Source: Spirochaetes bacterium RBG_16_67_19 (GTDB lineage Bacteria > Spirochaetota > Spirochaetia > SZUA-6 > DRHE01). Taken from it: DNA of 13,979 nt. The DNA lies in NCBI GenBank assembly GCA_001829505.1, contig MIBK01000036.1, positions 11,606 to 25,584 of the forward strand. Direction: 5' to 3'. Shown piece after piece: positions 1 through 7,124 of this stretch; positions within the stretch are counted from its first letter, which is position 1, and every line of letters starts with the position of its first letter. A program made the position numbers and the translations under genes. The notes below the pieces were generated by a model. It was not told the DNA's origin. It did no database searches and saw only the letters and a list, made by a program, of their open reading frames with translations.

Positions 1-1
1 G

Positions 2-706
2 GTGTACGAAGCCCACCAGATCCGGCCGCAAGTCCTGACCGCCGGGCATCCCTTTGGCGCGCGGGCAGGCGAGGCAGGACCGACAGCAGAGGCCCGCGGC
101 GCCGGGCGGCGGCGCTTCCAGGTCGTGGCCATCGGCGCCTCTGCGGGCGGCCCGGCGGCCCTGGCGGAGGTCCTGCAGGGACTTCCGGCCGACTTCCCGG
201 TGCCGATGCTGGTGGCCCAGCACATGCCGGCGGGCTTCATGGCCGCCTTCGCCCGCCGCCTGGACGGCCTGTGCCGCGTGCGCGTGCTGGAGGCGGAGGA
301 AGGCCGCGCGCTGGCCGCCGGGGAGGTCCTGCTGGCCCCCGGGGGGCGTCACCTGACGGTGTCCCGCCGCGACGAGCGCCGGGTGGTGGCCCGCCTGGAT
401 TCCTCGGAACCGGTGAACGGGCACCGCCCCTCGGTGGACGTGCTGGCCACCTCCGTGGCGGCCTGCTTCGGGGCGCAGGGGCTGGGGGTGATCATGACCG
501 GCATGGGCCGGGACGGCGCCGAGGGTTTCGCCCGGCTGCGGCGGCAGGGCGGAAAGGTGCTTGCCCAGGACGAGGCTTCCTCGGCCATCTTCGGGATGAA
601 CCGGGCGGTCATCGAGAATGGGGGCGCCGACGAGGTCCTGCCCCTCGGGGCGCTCGCCGCGCGCCTGGTCGCTTTGTGTCCCGCCGCAAAGGAGCAAGAG
701 CCATGA
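2..706 (+). CDS. cheB: CheB-type chemotaxis protein-glutamate methylesterase, C-terminal catalytic domain (probably 5'-truncated by window)
   Basis: Removes methyl groups from glutamate residues of methyl-accepting chemotaxis receptors (and deamidates glutamine), resetting receptor sensitivity in the cytoplasm. The 234 visible residues hold a complete methylesterase domain from about residue 39 to 228. The catalytic serine is in GASAGGP (S47), the histidine in AQHMPAGF (H74) and the aspartate in MTGMGRDGAEG (D171), matching the Ser-His-Asp triad of CheB. Residues 1-38 are low-complexity, rich in Gly, Ala and Arg, and look like the linker that normally joins an N-terminal receiver domain. The frame is open to the window edge, so the receiver is probably upstream and the GTG at position 2 is probably internal. 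The stop overlaps the next gene's start as ATGA, implying one operon with translational coupling. A stand-alone CheB without a receiver remains possible. Confidence 0.93.
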   Translation: MYEAHQIRPQVLTAGHPFGARAGEAGPTAEARGAGRRRFQVVAIGASAGGPAALAEVLQGLPADFPVPMLVAQHMPAGFMAAFARRLDGLCRVRVLEAEEGRALAAGEVLLAPGGRHLTVSRRDERRVVARLDSSEPVNGHRPSVDVLATSVAACFGAQGLGVIMTGMGRDGAEGFARLRRQGGKVLAQDEASSAIFGMNRAVIENGGADEVLPLGALAARLVALCPAAKEQEP

Positions 707-996
707 GCCTGTCTGACCGCTACCACCTGGAATACCTGCGCAACCGCACCGCCGAGATGGTGTACAAGCGCGTGGAGCAGTTCCTCCATGAGCACCGCGA
801 GTTCTGCCCCTGCGAGCAATGCGTGCTGGACCTGCTGGCCTACATGCTCAACCACGTGGACCCGATGTACGGCACCTCATTGCTGGACCCCTTCGACCCG
901 GATTCGGCCAAGGAGCAGCGCGTGCGCATCCAGATCGACCTGGCCCTGAAGGCCGGCGCCCGCAAGGTGACCGAGACCCCCAACCACAACAAGTAG
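703..996 (+). CDS. ComFB-domain protein (late competence ComFB family)
   Basis: Small 97-residue cytoplasmic protein with the ComFB signature: a helical N-terminal stretch (YLRNRTAEMVYKRVEQFL) followed by CPCEQCVLDLLAYMLN and DPMY. C35, C37 and C40 form the cysteine cluster, and D43, A46, L49, N50, P54 and Y56 match the conserved positions I recall for the family. The whole domain fits the usual family length. ComFB was named from the Bacillus competence operon; members have more recently been reported as cyclic dinucleotide receptors, and their pairing with motility genes is recurrent. The start ATG overlaps the cheB stop (ATGA), so it is likely co-translated with CheB. I infer a regulatory role linked to chemotaxis or motility; the ligand cannot be read from sequence. 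It is the last gene of this plus-strand unit and converges with the broken response regulator, 7 bases away. Confidence 0.88.
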   Translation: MSLSDRYHLEYLRNRTAEMVYKRVEQFLHEHREFCPCEQCVLDLLAYMLNHVDPMYGTSLLDPFDPDSAKEQRVRIQIDLALKAGARKVTETPNHNK

Positions 997-1003
997 AAGG
1001 GCT

Positions 1004-1472
1004 TTACTCCAGCAGCTGGTTTTCCACCGCGAAGCGGACCAGGTCGGCGCCGGTGTGCAGCTTGGCGAGCAGGCGGGTGCGGTGGCTGCCGACGGTGGAG
1101 GGGCTGAAGCCGCGCGCCCGCGCCCGAACTCTTCGGCCAGCAGCTCGCCCTGGGCCGGGCTGATGTACTTTCCCCCGGAGGCCACCTTGCAGCGCCCGCA
1201 GCGCGTACTGGCCCTTCCGGATGCATGCTGGAGATGAGCACGGGAACGGTGATTCGGCGGCTGGCCAGGTCCTTGAGCACGTGCAGGCCGTTGGACCCCG
1301 GAAGGGAGATGTCCAATATTACGGCGCTGAGGCACGTGGAGCCGGCGTTCTCCAGCAGCTCAGCCCCGGTTGAGGCCTCTGCGACCGCGCGGATGTCCGG
1401 GGTCTGGGAGAAGGCGACCTTCATCCCCTCGCGCACCACCGGGTGATCGTCGCAGATCACGACCTTGATCAT
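1004..1472 (-). pseudogene. Broken LuxR/NarL-family two-component response regulator
   Basis: The N-terminus is a good receiver domain: MIKVVICDDHPVVREGMK, acidic pair D8/D9, phospho-acceptor D54 in VILDISLPGSNG, and the end of beta-4 at VPVLISSMHPEG. After codon 86 (about 1211-1217) the frame changes and reads QYALRAL. Near 1189 it changes again to KVASGGKYISPAQGELLAEEFGRG. Near 1128 it changes once more to GFSPSTVGSHRTRLLAKL and ends NQLLE-stop at 1004-1006. Compared with the usual family layout, about 20 residues between RAL and KVASGG (end of the receiver) and about 30 residues including the first half of the HTH are missing. Both internal lesions look like deletions between short GC repeats. 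The recognition helix and C-terminus survive, so the original was a DNA-binding regulator of about 210-220 residues. It cannot produce a working protein as given. Assembly error is the alternative. Confidence 0.85.
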
Positions 1473-1556
1473 GTCCAGATCGTAGTCGATTCAGGTTGGC
1501 TGTCGCCTGATGTTGAAAATGCCGTCGTTTTTCTTCGACGGGCTCTCAGAGCGGGC
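1473..1556. other. Non-coding gap between broken regulator and TPR remnant
   Basis: 84 bases with no open frame I can defend. It contains a small inverted repeat at 1522-1541 (annotated separately). On the minus strand a weak -10-like TACGAT at 1479-1484 lies six bases before the regulator ATG, but no convincing -35 box is visible. Confidence 0.6.
1522..1541 (-). terminator. Possible weak hairpin terminator after the TPR remnant
   Basis: Perfect 6-bp stem CCGTCG/CGACGG with an 8-base loop, 16 bases past the minus-strand stop at 1557. Read on the minus strand the stem is followed by CATTTTC, a poor U-tract. It fits an intrinsic terminator only loosely and could be chance. Confidence 0.22.
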
Positions 1557-1848
1557 TCAGGGGGCAGGCCGGCTTTCCAACTCGGTCAGGCGTGCCCGCA
1601 CCTCCGGGTTGTCCTCGGCGTCCAGGAACTGCCGCAGATAGAAGATCGCCCGCGGGAGGTCCTGGAGCCGATATTGGTAGATGTCCGCCAGGCTCAGCAG
1701 GATCGCCGGAGCCTTCTGTCCCTGGGCCCGGGTTTTTTCCAGCAGGCCGATCGCCTCCTCGGCATTGAGTGCTTCGGCCCGGCGCAGCAGGTCCGCAAGG
1801 AGTGGAAGCGGTCCTCCAGTAGAGCTACTTCAGCCTGTAGTACCTGAT
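1557..1848 (-). pseudogene. Remnant of a TPR-like helical protein, frameshifted
   Basis: The minus strand encodes a helical, TPR-like stretch: LADLLRRAEALNAEEAIGLL, then KAPAILLSLADIYQY, then DLPRAIFYLRQFLDAEDNPE, and ends ESRPAP-stop at 1557. The alternating helix pattern with A, L and Y at packing positions resembles one and a half tetratricopeptide repeats. Upstream, VLQAEVALLEDRFHSL continues naturally but in a different frame; restoring one base in the GG at 1799-1800 joins the two. Further upstream, stops interrupt every frame before the cytochrome stop at 1887, and no start codon with a ribosome site is evident. It is therefore a 3' remnant or a gene with several lesions. Its partner and function are unknown; lying between a cytochrome and a regulator, it may have belonged to the same lost module. 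Confidence 0.55.
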
Positions 1849-1886
1849 CCCCTCATAGGGCGGGCAGCAGAGCTTTGAGGACGGCG

Positions 1887-2317
1887 CTACCAGTTCTTCG
1901 CTCCGCTCTTGATGGACACCAGACCGGAAGCAAGGTCCATGTGGTGGCAGTTCAGGCAAGCGCCCTGAAACTGCTTTATGAACAGGCTGTCGGCCTTCTT
2001 GGCGAAGTGGGCCTTGTGCACCACGGAATCGAGAGTGCCCGCTTTCGCCCCTTCCTTGTGGCACATGCCGCAGTCCCTGGGCGCGGTTTTCACGATGGCG
2101 TCCACCTTGGGGTGGCCCTGGATCCTAGCCAGCATCAGGTTCAGCTTGAGCGCAGCGGCACCCGTATCGTTTTTGTGGCAGCTGACGCAGCCCGCGGGGG
2201 ATAGGGGTCGTCGCCCAGGATCCCGGGAAGCGAGGCGGCATTCTGCGCGGCCAGCGCCGCAGGGAAAACAGCGGCAACCACCAGCAGCGAAAGGAAGATC
2301 AGTCCGGCTCTGTTCAT
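1887..2317 (-). pseudogene. Periplasmic three-haem cytochrome c (cytochrome c3/c7-like), single-base frameshift
   Basis: Starts at ATG 2317-2315 after a strong AGGAGGAG ribosome site. The first frame gives a clear Sec signal peptide, MNRAGLIFLSLLVVAAVFP then AALAAQ, with cleavage expected near residue 24, and continues to DDPYPP. The haem part is in another frame: GCVSCHKNDTG, DCGMCHKEG and ACLNCHHMD, giving three CXXCH haem sites, plus extra histidines (HPK, VVHKAH, NCHH) suited to bis-His ligation, ending at TAG 1887-1889. The switch falls in the G-run at 2196-2200. One added base there restores a single 143-residue frame (431 + 1 = 432 bases). Function when intact: periplasmic electron transfer. 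The single homopolymer lesion could be a sequencing error, in which case the gene is functional. Its first eight or so mature residues are intact up to the break. Confidence 0.82.
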
Positions 2318-2340
2318 TTCGTCTCCTCCTCGGTTCCAGC

Positions 2341-2369
2341 ATCCTATCGCAAGGTCGGGCAGTGCGCAA
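2341..2369 (-). promoter_or_regulatory. Candidate promoter for the cytochrome c gene
   Basis: On the minus strand: TTGCGC (2369-2364), a 17-base spacer, and TAGGAT (2346-2341), leaving a short leader with an AGGAGGAG ribosome site before ATG 2317. Only the spacing and the partial hexamers support it. Read-through from the transport operon upstream is an alternative. Confidence 0.3.
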
Positions 2370-2397
2370 CGGCATTGCCGTCGCCGGGCCGGGCGAC
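2369..2397 (-). terminator. Two overlapping inverted repeats at the end of the transport operon
   Basis: GTCGCC-GGGCCG-GGCGAC at 2380-2397 is a perfect 6-bp stem. It shares two bases with ACGGCA-T-TGCCGT at 2369-2381, a near-perfect palindrome. They lie 23 bases beyond the stop of the beta-barrel gene at 2420. No U-tract follows, so a classical terminator is not proven. A partial terminator or mRNA-end stabiliser between the operon and the cytochrome gene is possible. Confidence 0.3.
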
Positions 2398-2419
2398 CGC
2401 TATTGCGGCGTCGCAGGCC

Positions 2420-3619
2420 TCAGAACTCGAAGCGCACCTCGACCGACGCGCTTAGGGCGTTGCCACCGGTGTACCAGGTGAACTCCCTATCGGCCCCGCC
2501 GCCCAGCCAGCTCAAAGTGAAGGTGAAAGGCAGGACGGCGACCGGGTCGAAGGCGGCTGCCAGGCGCACGGTGTAGGAGAGGTCGGAGAAGTTCACCAGG
2601 CCGGACAGGGTGGCGTCCAGGAAGTCGGCGAAAAAGTTCTCCCTGCCCAATGCGGCGTAGGCGTACCATTCTCCTTGATAGAGGGGATCGGTCCGCACGT
2701 CGCTCTGGTAAAAAGCCTCCGCCTGGACGCTCCAGTCCTTCAGCTCCCCGAAGCTGCGCTGGAGGCCCACGCTGGCCGCCCAGTCCACGGCCTCGGCCGG
2801 GAAATCAACATTCAGCGCGGCCTCGCCGTACACGTCGCAGCCCAGCAGGCGGCCGGAGAGGTCCAGGCCGAAGTTGGCAGGAAGGCCGCGGCCGAAGTAG
2901 CCGGAAAGCCCCAGCTCGAAGCCCAGCGCGGTCAGGTCCCAGCGGGCCGCTAAAGCGGTGCGGGCCAGGTCGTCCACGTCCGGCTCGTCCAGGTCCACGC
3001 TGCGGGAGAAGTCGGCGAACAGGAACAGATTGCTCTGGCGCATCGGCACGTGGAGGCGCAGGCCGGGCTTGCCCTTCCTCAAGTCGACGCTGGCCAGGGG
3101 GTCCAGACGCTGGAGATTCACGAAGTCCACCGGGGTCCAGACGAAGGCGGGGCCCCAGGCCAGGAGCTGATTGCCCGCCCGGAAGAACACCCGCTTGCCC
3201 AGGTCGAAGCTCAAGTAAAACTCGGACAGGTCGTAGGTGTTCTGGAACAGGTCGGCCCCCGGCAGCGTGGAGTCCAACGTGCCCCCGTCTCCCTGGTACA
3301 GGGTGTGGCGCAGGTTGTAGCCCAGGTACAGGGAGCCGTAGGAGGGCACGCTGAGGCGCACGAAGGCCTTGGCCGCGAAAGCCCCCGCGGCGGTGTAGCC
3401 GTCGAAGGCCTGGGTGGCCACGGCGGTGTTGCTCCATAGAAATGTGCCGCCCACTAAATATTCCAGCCTGTCGGCCTGCTCCTGCGCCCGGCTGTCGGCC
3501 ACGCTTTGATCGAAGGCCTCGGCGCTGAAAATATCCTCTTCGGCGAGGTCCTGGGCGGGCAGCGGGGCCAACCCCGCGAACGCCAGCAGGAGCGCGGCCG
3601 GCCAGGGGCGCCCGCTCAC
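2420..3619 (-). CDS. Outer-membrane beta-barrel protein of an ABC/LolA-like transport operon
   Basis: Predicted 399-residue exported barrel. A signal peptide spans residues 1-22 (PAALLLAFAG core, cleavage after PLPA). The mature part begins QDLAEEDIFSAEAFDQSV and then alternates short amphipathic strands rich in Tyr, Phe, Leu and Gly (GSLYLGYNLRHTLYQ, EFYLSFDLGKRVFFRAGNQL, WYAYAALGRENFFADFL). It ends EVRFEF, a typical barrel-insertion terminus with a C-terminal Phe. The GTG start at 3619-3617 overlaps the TGA of the LolA-like gene (GTGA), so the two are translationally coupled. The frame is open upstream of this GTG, but only this start gives a signal peptide. I do not recognise a named family; the mid-section WGPAFVWTPVDFVNLQRLDP resembles DUF1302-type barrels seen with LolA-like proteins and RND transporters. 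Inferred role: outer-membrane acceptor or exit for the operon's cargo. Confidence 0.8.
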   Translation of the reverse strand: MSGRPWPAALLLAFAGLAPLPAQDLAEEDIFSAEAFDQSVADSRAQEQADRLEYLVGGTFLWSNTAVATQAFDGYTAAGAFAAKAFVRLSVPSYGSLYLGYNLRHTLYQGDGGTLDSTLPGADLFQNTYDLSEFYLSFDLGKRVFFRAGNQLLAWGPAFVWTPVDFVNLQRLDPLASVDLRKGKPGLRLHVPMRQSNLFLFADFSRSVDLDEPDVDDLARTALAARWDLTALGFELGLSGYFGRGLPANFGLDLSGRLLGCDVYGEAALNVDFPAEAVDWAASVGLQRSFGELKDWSVQAEAFYQSDVRTDPLYQGEWYAYAALGRENFFADFLDATLSGLVNFSDLSYTVRLAAAFDPVAVLPFTFTLSWLGGGADREFTWYTGGNALSASVEVRFEF

Positions 3620-4377
3620 CGGGACTGCTCCTCCAGGAAGGCCTTGCTGAAGGTGTAGTTGGGGATGGCAGCGGTGGCGATGTTCTCGTTGGTCAGCAGC
3701 GTCCTCTGGTTCTTTTCCAGGTGGTTCACCGCCAACAGCTTGGTGAACAGGAACTTGCCGCCGGCTACCGGCGCGTAATCGATATAATAGAAGGTGCGCA
3801 GAAGGGTCTCGGACAGGCTGAAGTTCTCGACCTTGACCGGCAGCCCGTCGCTCTGGCGGAAGAACCACTTCTGCACCGGGAAGGACACGTCCAGGGACTT
3901 GCCTTCCAGGCGCACCACGTCGCACTCCCACTTGGACACGGTGGCCGTGCCCTGGTAGGTGGCCCAGTACTGCTCCAGGGTCTTGGGCTGGCCGAACAGG
4001 TCCGTGCGCACGTCGGTGGAGCCCACGTCGTCCTTGCGGTTGCGGTAGACGAACTCCCGGGTGGAGGGCAGGTACAGGTACAGGTCCTCCCCGCTGCGGT
4101 AGTAGCCCTTGCCCTTCTCGCTGTCCGGGTACTGGAAGATCAGGGTGAAGGTGTCCGCGGCGTCGCGGCGGTAGATCCTGATCCGCAGCACGCGGTCGGA
4201 CTGCCCCTCCTGCTTCTGCACCAGGGTGAAGGTGGAGGTGAGGTCCAGGCCGCGCAGGTTGAGCTTGTCCTCATAAGCCTGCACGATCCTCTCGGCGCGC
4301 GGGTCGTTCTGCTTCTGGGCGGCGGTCAGGGCGGCGATGCCCAGCAACAGGGCGCCAATCAGGGCGAATCTTTTCAT
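3616..4377 (-). CDS. Outer membrane lipoprotein-sorting (LolA-like) periplasmic protein
   Basis: 253 residues with a signal peptide (MKRFALIGALLLGIAALTAA, cleavage near A20). The mature protein has the half-barrel pattern of LolA-like carriers: an N-terminal helix (DPRAERIVQAYEDKLN), then strands STFTLVQKQ, VLRIRIYRRD, DTFTLIFQYP, the hallmark segment GYYRSGEDLYLYLPSTREF, a helix with DLFGQPKTLEQY, and VRLEGKSLDVSFPVQKWFFR. Such proteins carry hydrophobic cargo (lipids or lipoproteins) across the periplasm. It lies 11 bases after the permease gene, with the ribosome site AAGGAAAGGAA in the gap, and its stop overlaps the barrel start. The cargo is not known. This is the family often annotated as 'outer membrane lipoprotein-sorting protein', distinct from canonical LolA by its YLYLPSTREF block and neighbours. 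Confidence 0.85.
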   Translation of the reverse strand: MKRFALIGALLLGIAALTAAQKQNDPRAERIVQAYEDKLNLRGLDLTSTFTLVQKQEGQSDRVLRIRIYRRDAADTFTLIFQYPDSEKGKGYYRSGEDLYLYLPSTREFVYRNRKDDVGSTDVRTDLFGQPKTLEQYWATYQGTATVSKWECDVVRLEGKSLDVSFPVQKWFFRQSDGLPVKVENFSLSETLLRTFYYIDYAPVAGGKFLFTKLLAVNHLEKNQRTLLTNENIATAAIPNYTFSKAFLEEQSR

Positions 4378-4388
4378 TTCCTTTCCTT

Positions 4389-5708
4389 TCAGAACACCCG
4401 GGTCAACGCTTCCACCGGGCGGATGCGGCCGCCGCGGCGGGCCGGGAAGAAGGAGAACAGCGCCGTGAAGCCGGTGGTCACCGCCAGGATCAGCAGGAGG
4501 TCCACGAACCGGGGAACCAGGGCCAGGCGGCCGCGGTTCAGGAACAGCCCCAGGTTCCCCGCCGGGGGCAGGGGCACGGCCGTGCGCACCACCAGCACCG
4601 CCAGCAGGGCCAGGACCGCCCCGCCCAGGGTGAAGAGCAAAGCCATCAGCACGTTCTCCAGCACGAACAGTCCGGTCACTCCCCGCGCCTCCACCCCGAT
4701 GGCCCGCATGGTGCCGATCTCGCGCAGCCGCTCGTTGATGGCCATGCGCATGTTGATGAAGATCGACACGGCGATGATGAACAGCATGATGGCGGCGATC
4801 AGGGCGCCGATGGCGTTCACCGCGGCCAGCACGCTGCGCAGGATGCCCAGGACCTCGCCGATCGTGGCCAGGGTCAGCTCCACGCGGTCCACGCCGCGCG
4901 AGTCCAGCTCGTAGCGCGGCGAGGCGGCGGTTACCGCCGCCAGGGCCGAGTTCTCGTCCTTGGGCTTTTTGGCCTCGAAGCCGGCCAGGTTGAGGGCCCG
5001 GGCCAGCCGTTCACGCTTCTCGCCCAGTCCGGTGGTGTTGGGCAGGTACAGGTACAGGGCGGAGGCGGCGTCGGCCTCGGCCAGGTCCAGCTTCTGCAGA
5101 AAGCCGAAGTGGGCCAGGACCTGGTTCTGGATGAAGAAGTTGCCGGTCTGATAGATGCCCTTGACCCGCAGGGTTGCGGTATTGAAAGCCCCGAAGCGGG
5201 TGCGGGTGGCGACCAGCACGTCGTCGTCGTAGCCCAGTTCGAAGTACCGGGCCACCTCCGCCGGCAGCACCACGGCGTTGGGGTGGTCCACGTATTCCTG
5301 CCAGCTTCCCGCCAGGAAGCGGACTTGGTCGCGGAAGCCGGTTTCCAGCTCCGTATCGATGCCGACAAAGGTGACCCGCTTGGACAGGCCGTTGTTGTAC
5401 ATCGAGGAGCGCACGATGTAGCGCGGCAGGACAGTCAGGTCTTCACCCAGGGTCTCGCGGGCCACCTGCTCGATCCGCGGGTAGCGCAGGACCCCCTGGA
5501 ACACGCGCCCGCCGACCACGTACTGCCCGGCCACGGTGATGTGCCCCGCGGAGGCGCGCACCAGGTTGGAGGTGATGTTCACCCGGGCCCCCTGCGAAAA
5601 GGAGAACAGCAGCACCAGGATGAAGGTGACGATCGCGTAGTTGACCCCCAGGGTGAAGGTCCGCTTCTTCTGCCGGAACAGGTTCTTCAGCGCCAGGTTC
5701 AGGTACAT
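4389..5708 (-). CDS. ABC transporter permease, FtsX/MacB-LolCE fold (second permease)
   Basis: 439-residue inner-membrane subunit. Residues about 19-40 form the first membrane segment (TLGVNYAIVTFILVLLFSFS). A large periplasmic domain follows (about residues 45-280, MacB-PCD type). Three C-terminal membrane helices follow: LGILRSVLAAVNAIGALIAA with IMLFIIAVSIFI, then VLENVLMALLFTLGGAVLAL, then FVDLLLILAVTTGFTALFSF. The cytoplasmic coupling motif NERLREIGTMRAIGV between the first two is diagnostic of FtsX-type permeases. The C-terminus RPVEALTRVF is typical. It starts 5 bases after the upstream permease stop, preceded by GAGAGGTAG as a ribosome site, and ends 11 bases before the LolA-like gene. 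It is presumably a heterodimer partner of the next permease, as LolC is of LolE, working with the ATPase as a mechanotransmission-type exporter or extractor. Confidence 0.93.
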   Translation of the reverse strand: MYLNLALKNLFRQKKRTFTLGVNYAIVTFILVLLFSFSQGARVNITSNLVRASAGHITVAGQYVVGGRVFQGVLRYPRIEQVARETLGEDLTVLPRYIVRSSMYNNGLSKRVTFVGIDTELETGFRDQVRFLAGSWQEYVDHPNAVVLPAEVARYFELGYDDDVLVATRTRFGAFNTATLRVKGIYQTGNFFIQNQVLAHFGFLQKLDLAEADAASALYLYLPNTTGLGEKRERLARALNLAGFEAKKPKDENSALAAVTAASPRYELDSRGVDRVELTLATIGEVLGILRSVLAAVNAIGALIAAIMLFIIAVSIFINMRMAINERLREIGTMRAIGVEARGVTGLFVLENVLMALLFTLGGAVLALLAVLVVRTAVPLPPAGNLGLFLNRGRLALVPRFVDLLLILAVTTGFTALFSFFPARRGGRIRPVEALTRVF

Positions 5709-5713
5709 ATGGC

Positions 5714-7123
5714 CTACCTCTCGCCCATGGCGGCCAGCGGGGAAATGCCCGTGGCCACGCGGATGGGGTACAGGGTCGCGACGATCGAGACGGCGATCAC
5801 GATGCCCAGGGCCTCCAGGAAGGGGGCCGCGGCCAGGCGCAGCGCCAGCGGGCCGCCGCCGATCAGGTACTGGGAAATGGTTTCCGGCAGCGGCAGCCCT
5901 CCCGCCCCGGTGGCCAGCACGGCGAGCAGGCTCAAGAGCATGGCCGCCAGGCTGAAAGGAATGTTCAATAGAAGGGTCTCGGCCAGGAACAGCCCGCGGA
6001 TGAAGCGCTTCTCCCCGCCCAGGGCCCGCATGGTGCCGATCTCCGAGGTGCGCTCCACGATGTTGATGATCAGGGTGTTCATGAAGATGAAGGCCACGAT
6101 CAGGAAGATCAGGCCGGTGGCCAGGATGATGAAGGCCTGCAGCCCGGAACTGATCCGGGCGAAGAAGCCGGAGGCCTCGTCCCAGCGCGCCGCCTTGAGG
6201 CCCAGGCCCGCCGCGGTGACCCGGGCGATCACCTCGTCCACCGCGCCGTGGTCGGCCAGGCGGACCGCGATCATGGTGTAGCCGGAGAGCGTCTCGGAGC
6301 GCAGGCTGGAGAGGTCCAGCCGGCCGAAATCCTCGTCCTCGGCCAGGTCGAAGATCGCCTCCTCGTCCCCCGCGCTGGCCTCCAGCCCCCGGGTCAGGCT
6401 CTCCGGCAGGGAATCGGCGGCCACCCCGGTGAAGTTGTACAGGCTGGCGTAGCTCTCCATGTCCACGAAGTTGATGTAGTTGAACACGTTCTTGAAATAC
6501 CGCGGCTCGAACAAGCCGACCAGCTCGGAGCGCAGGGCGTTGACCGACCCGCCCTCGGTGAGGGAAAGCACCGTGACCTGCTGGCCCGCCGCCAGGGTGA
6601 CCCCGTAGTTCTTCTGGTACTGCTGGTTCTGGTACTCGCTGATCAGGATCCCCTGGCGCGGGGCTCCGCCCTCCACGCCGAAAAAGTCCCCCTGGCGCAT
6701 TTCCACGTTGCGGAAGATGTCGCGGTAGCCGGCCGGTTCGATGGCGTAGAAGATGAAGGGCAGCTCCACGGCCTGGCCGTCCTTCTGCGCCTGGAGGAGG
6801 GCGTAGTTCTGGGCGAAGGGCACGACCGCCTCCACCTGGGGAAGTTCCTGCAGGAAGGCGCGGATGGTCTCCACCTCCGGGATGACCGGCAGGGGGGTGT
6901 TGAAGGCGAAGGGGGAGGGCTTCTCCTTGGAGCGCTCCGAGTACAGGATCAGGTCGCCGGTGAAGTTGTCGATGATCGACTCGCGGGAGGCGATGCCCGC
7001 CGAGCGGGTGAAGGTCTGCCCGAACACCAGCAGCAGGGTGCCGAAGGCCACCAGCACCCCGATGGTCAGGGCGCGGCTCTTCCGCCGCAGCAGCGAGCGC
7101 AGCGCGATCTTCAGGGTTACCAT
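5714..7123 (-). CDS. ABC transporter permease, FtsX/MacB-LolCE fold (first permease)
   Basis: 469-residue inner-membrane subunit with the same architecture as its neighbour: an N-terminal membrane helix (SRALTIGVLVAFGTLLLVFG, about residues 16-35), a long periplasmic domain (about 40-320), then FIILATGLIFLIVAFIFMNT, the coupling motif ERTSEIGTMRALGG, a helix at LLLNIPFSLAAMLLSLLAVL, and a final helix around ALGIVIAVSIVATLYP. The C-terminus TGISPLAAMGER matches the usual end of FtsX-type permeases. Its periplasmic domain differs clearly from that of the other permease, so the pair is not a recent tandem copy. ATG 7123 follows the ATPase stop with one base between them, so translation is almost certainly coupled. 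The start is further supported by the family's usual short cytoplasmic leader (MVTLKIALRSLLRRK). Confidence 0.93.
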   Translation of the reverse strand: MVTLKIALRSLLRRKSRALTIGVLVAFGTLLLVFGQTFTRSAGIASRESIIDNFTGDLILYSERSKEKPSPFAFNTPLPVIPEVETIRAFLQELPQVEAVVPFAQNYALLQAQKDGQAVELPFIFYAIEPAGYRDIFRNVEMRQGDFFGVEGGAPRQGILISEYQNQQYQKNYGVTLAAGQQVTVLSLTEGGSVNALRSELVGLFEPRYFKNVFNYINFVDMESYASLYNFTGVAADSLPESLTRGLEASAGDEEAIFDLAEDEDFGRLDLSSLRSETLSGYTMIAVRLADHGAVDEVIARVTAAGLGLKAARWDEASGFFARISSGLQAFIILATGLIFLIVAFIFMNTLIINIVERTSEIGTMRALGGEKRFIRGLFLAETLLLNIPFSLAAMLLSLLAVLATGAGGLPLPETISQYLIGGGPLALRLAAAPFLEALGIVIAVSIVATLYPIRVATGISPLAAMGER

Positions 7124-7124
7124 T

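Noticed and set aside
3620..3931. Upstream extension of the beta-barrel frame
   Set aside because: It runs in another frame across the end of the LolA-like gene and gives an Arg/Gln-rich sequence with no signal peptide; the GTG at 3619 gives a proper one.
4389..7123. The two permeases as a recent tandem duplication
   Set aside because: Only the common FtsX fold and the EIGTMRA motif are shared; the periplasmic domains differ throughout, so they are old paralogues.
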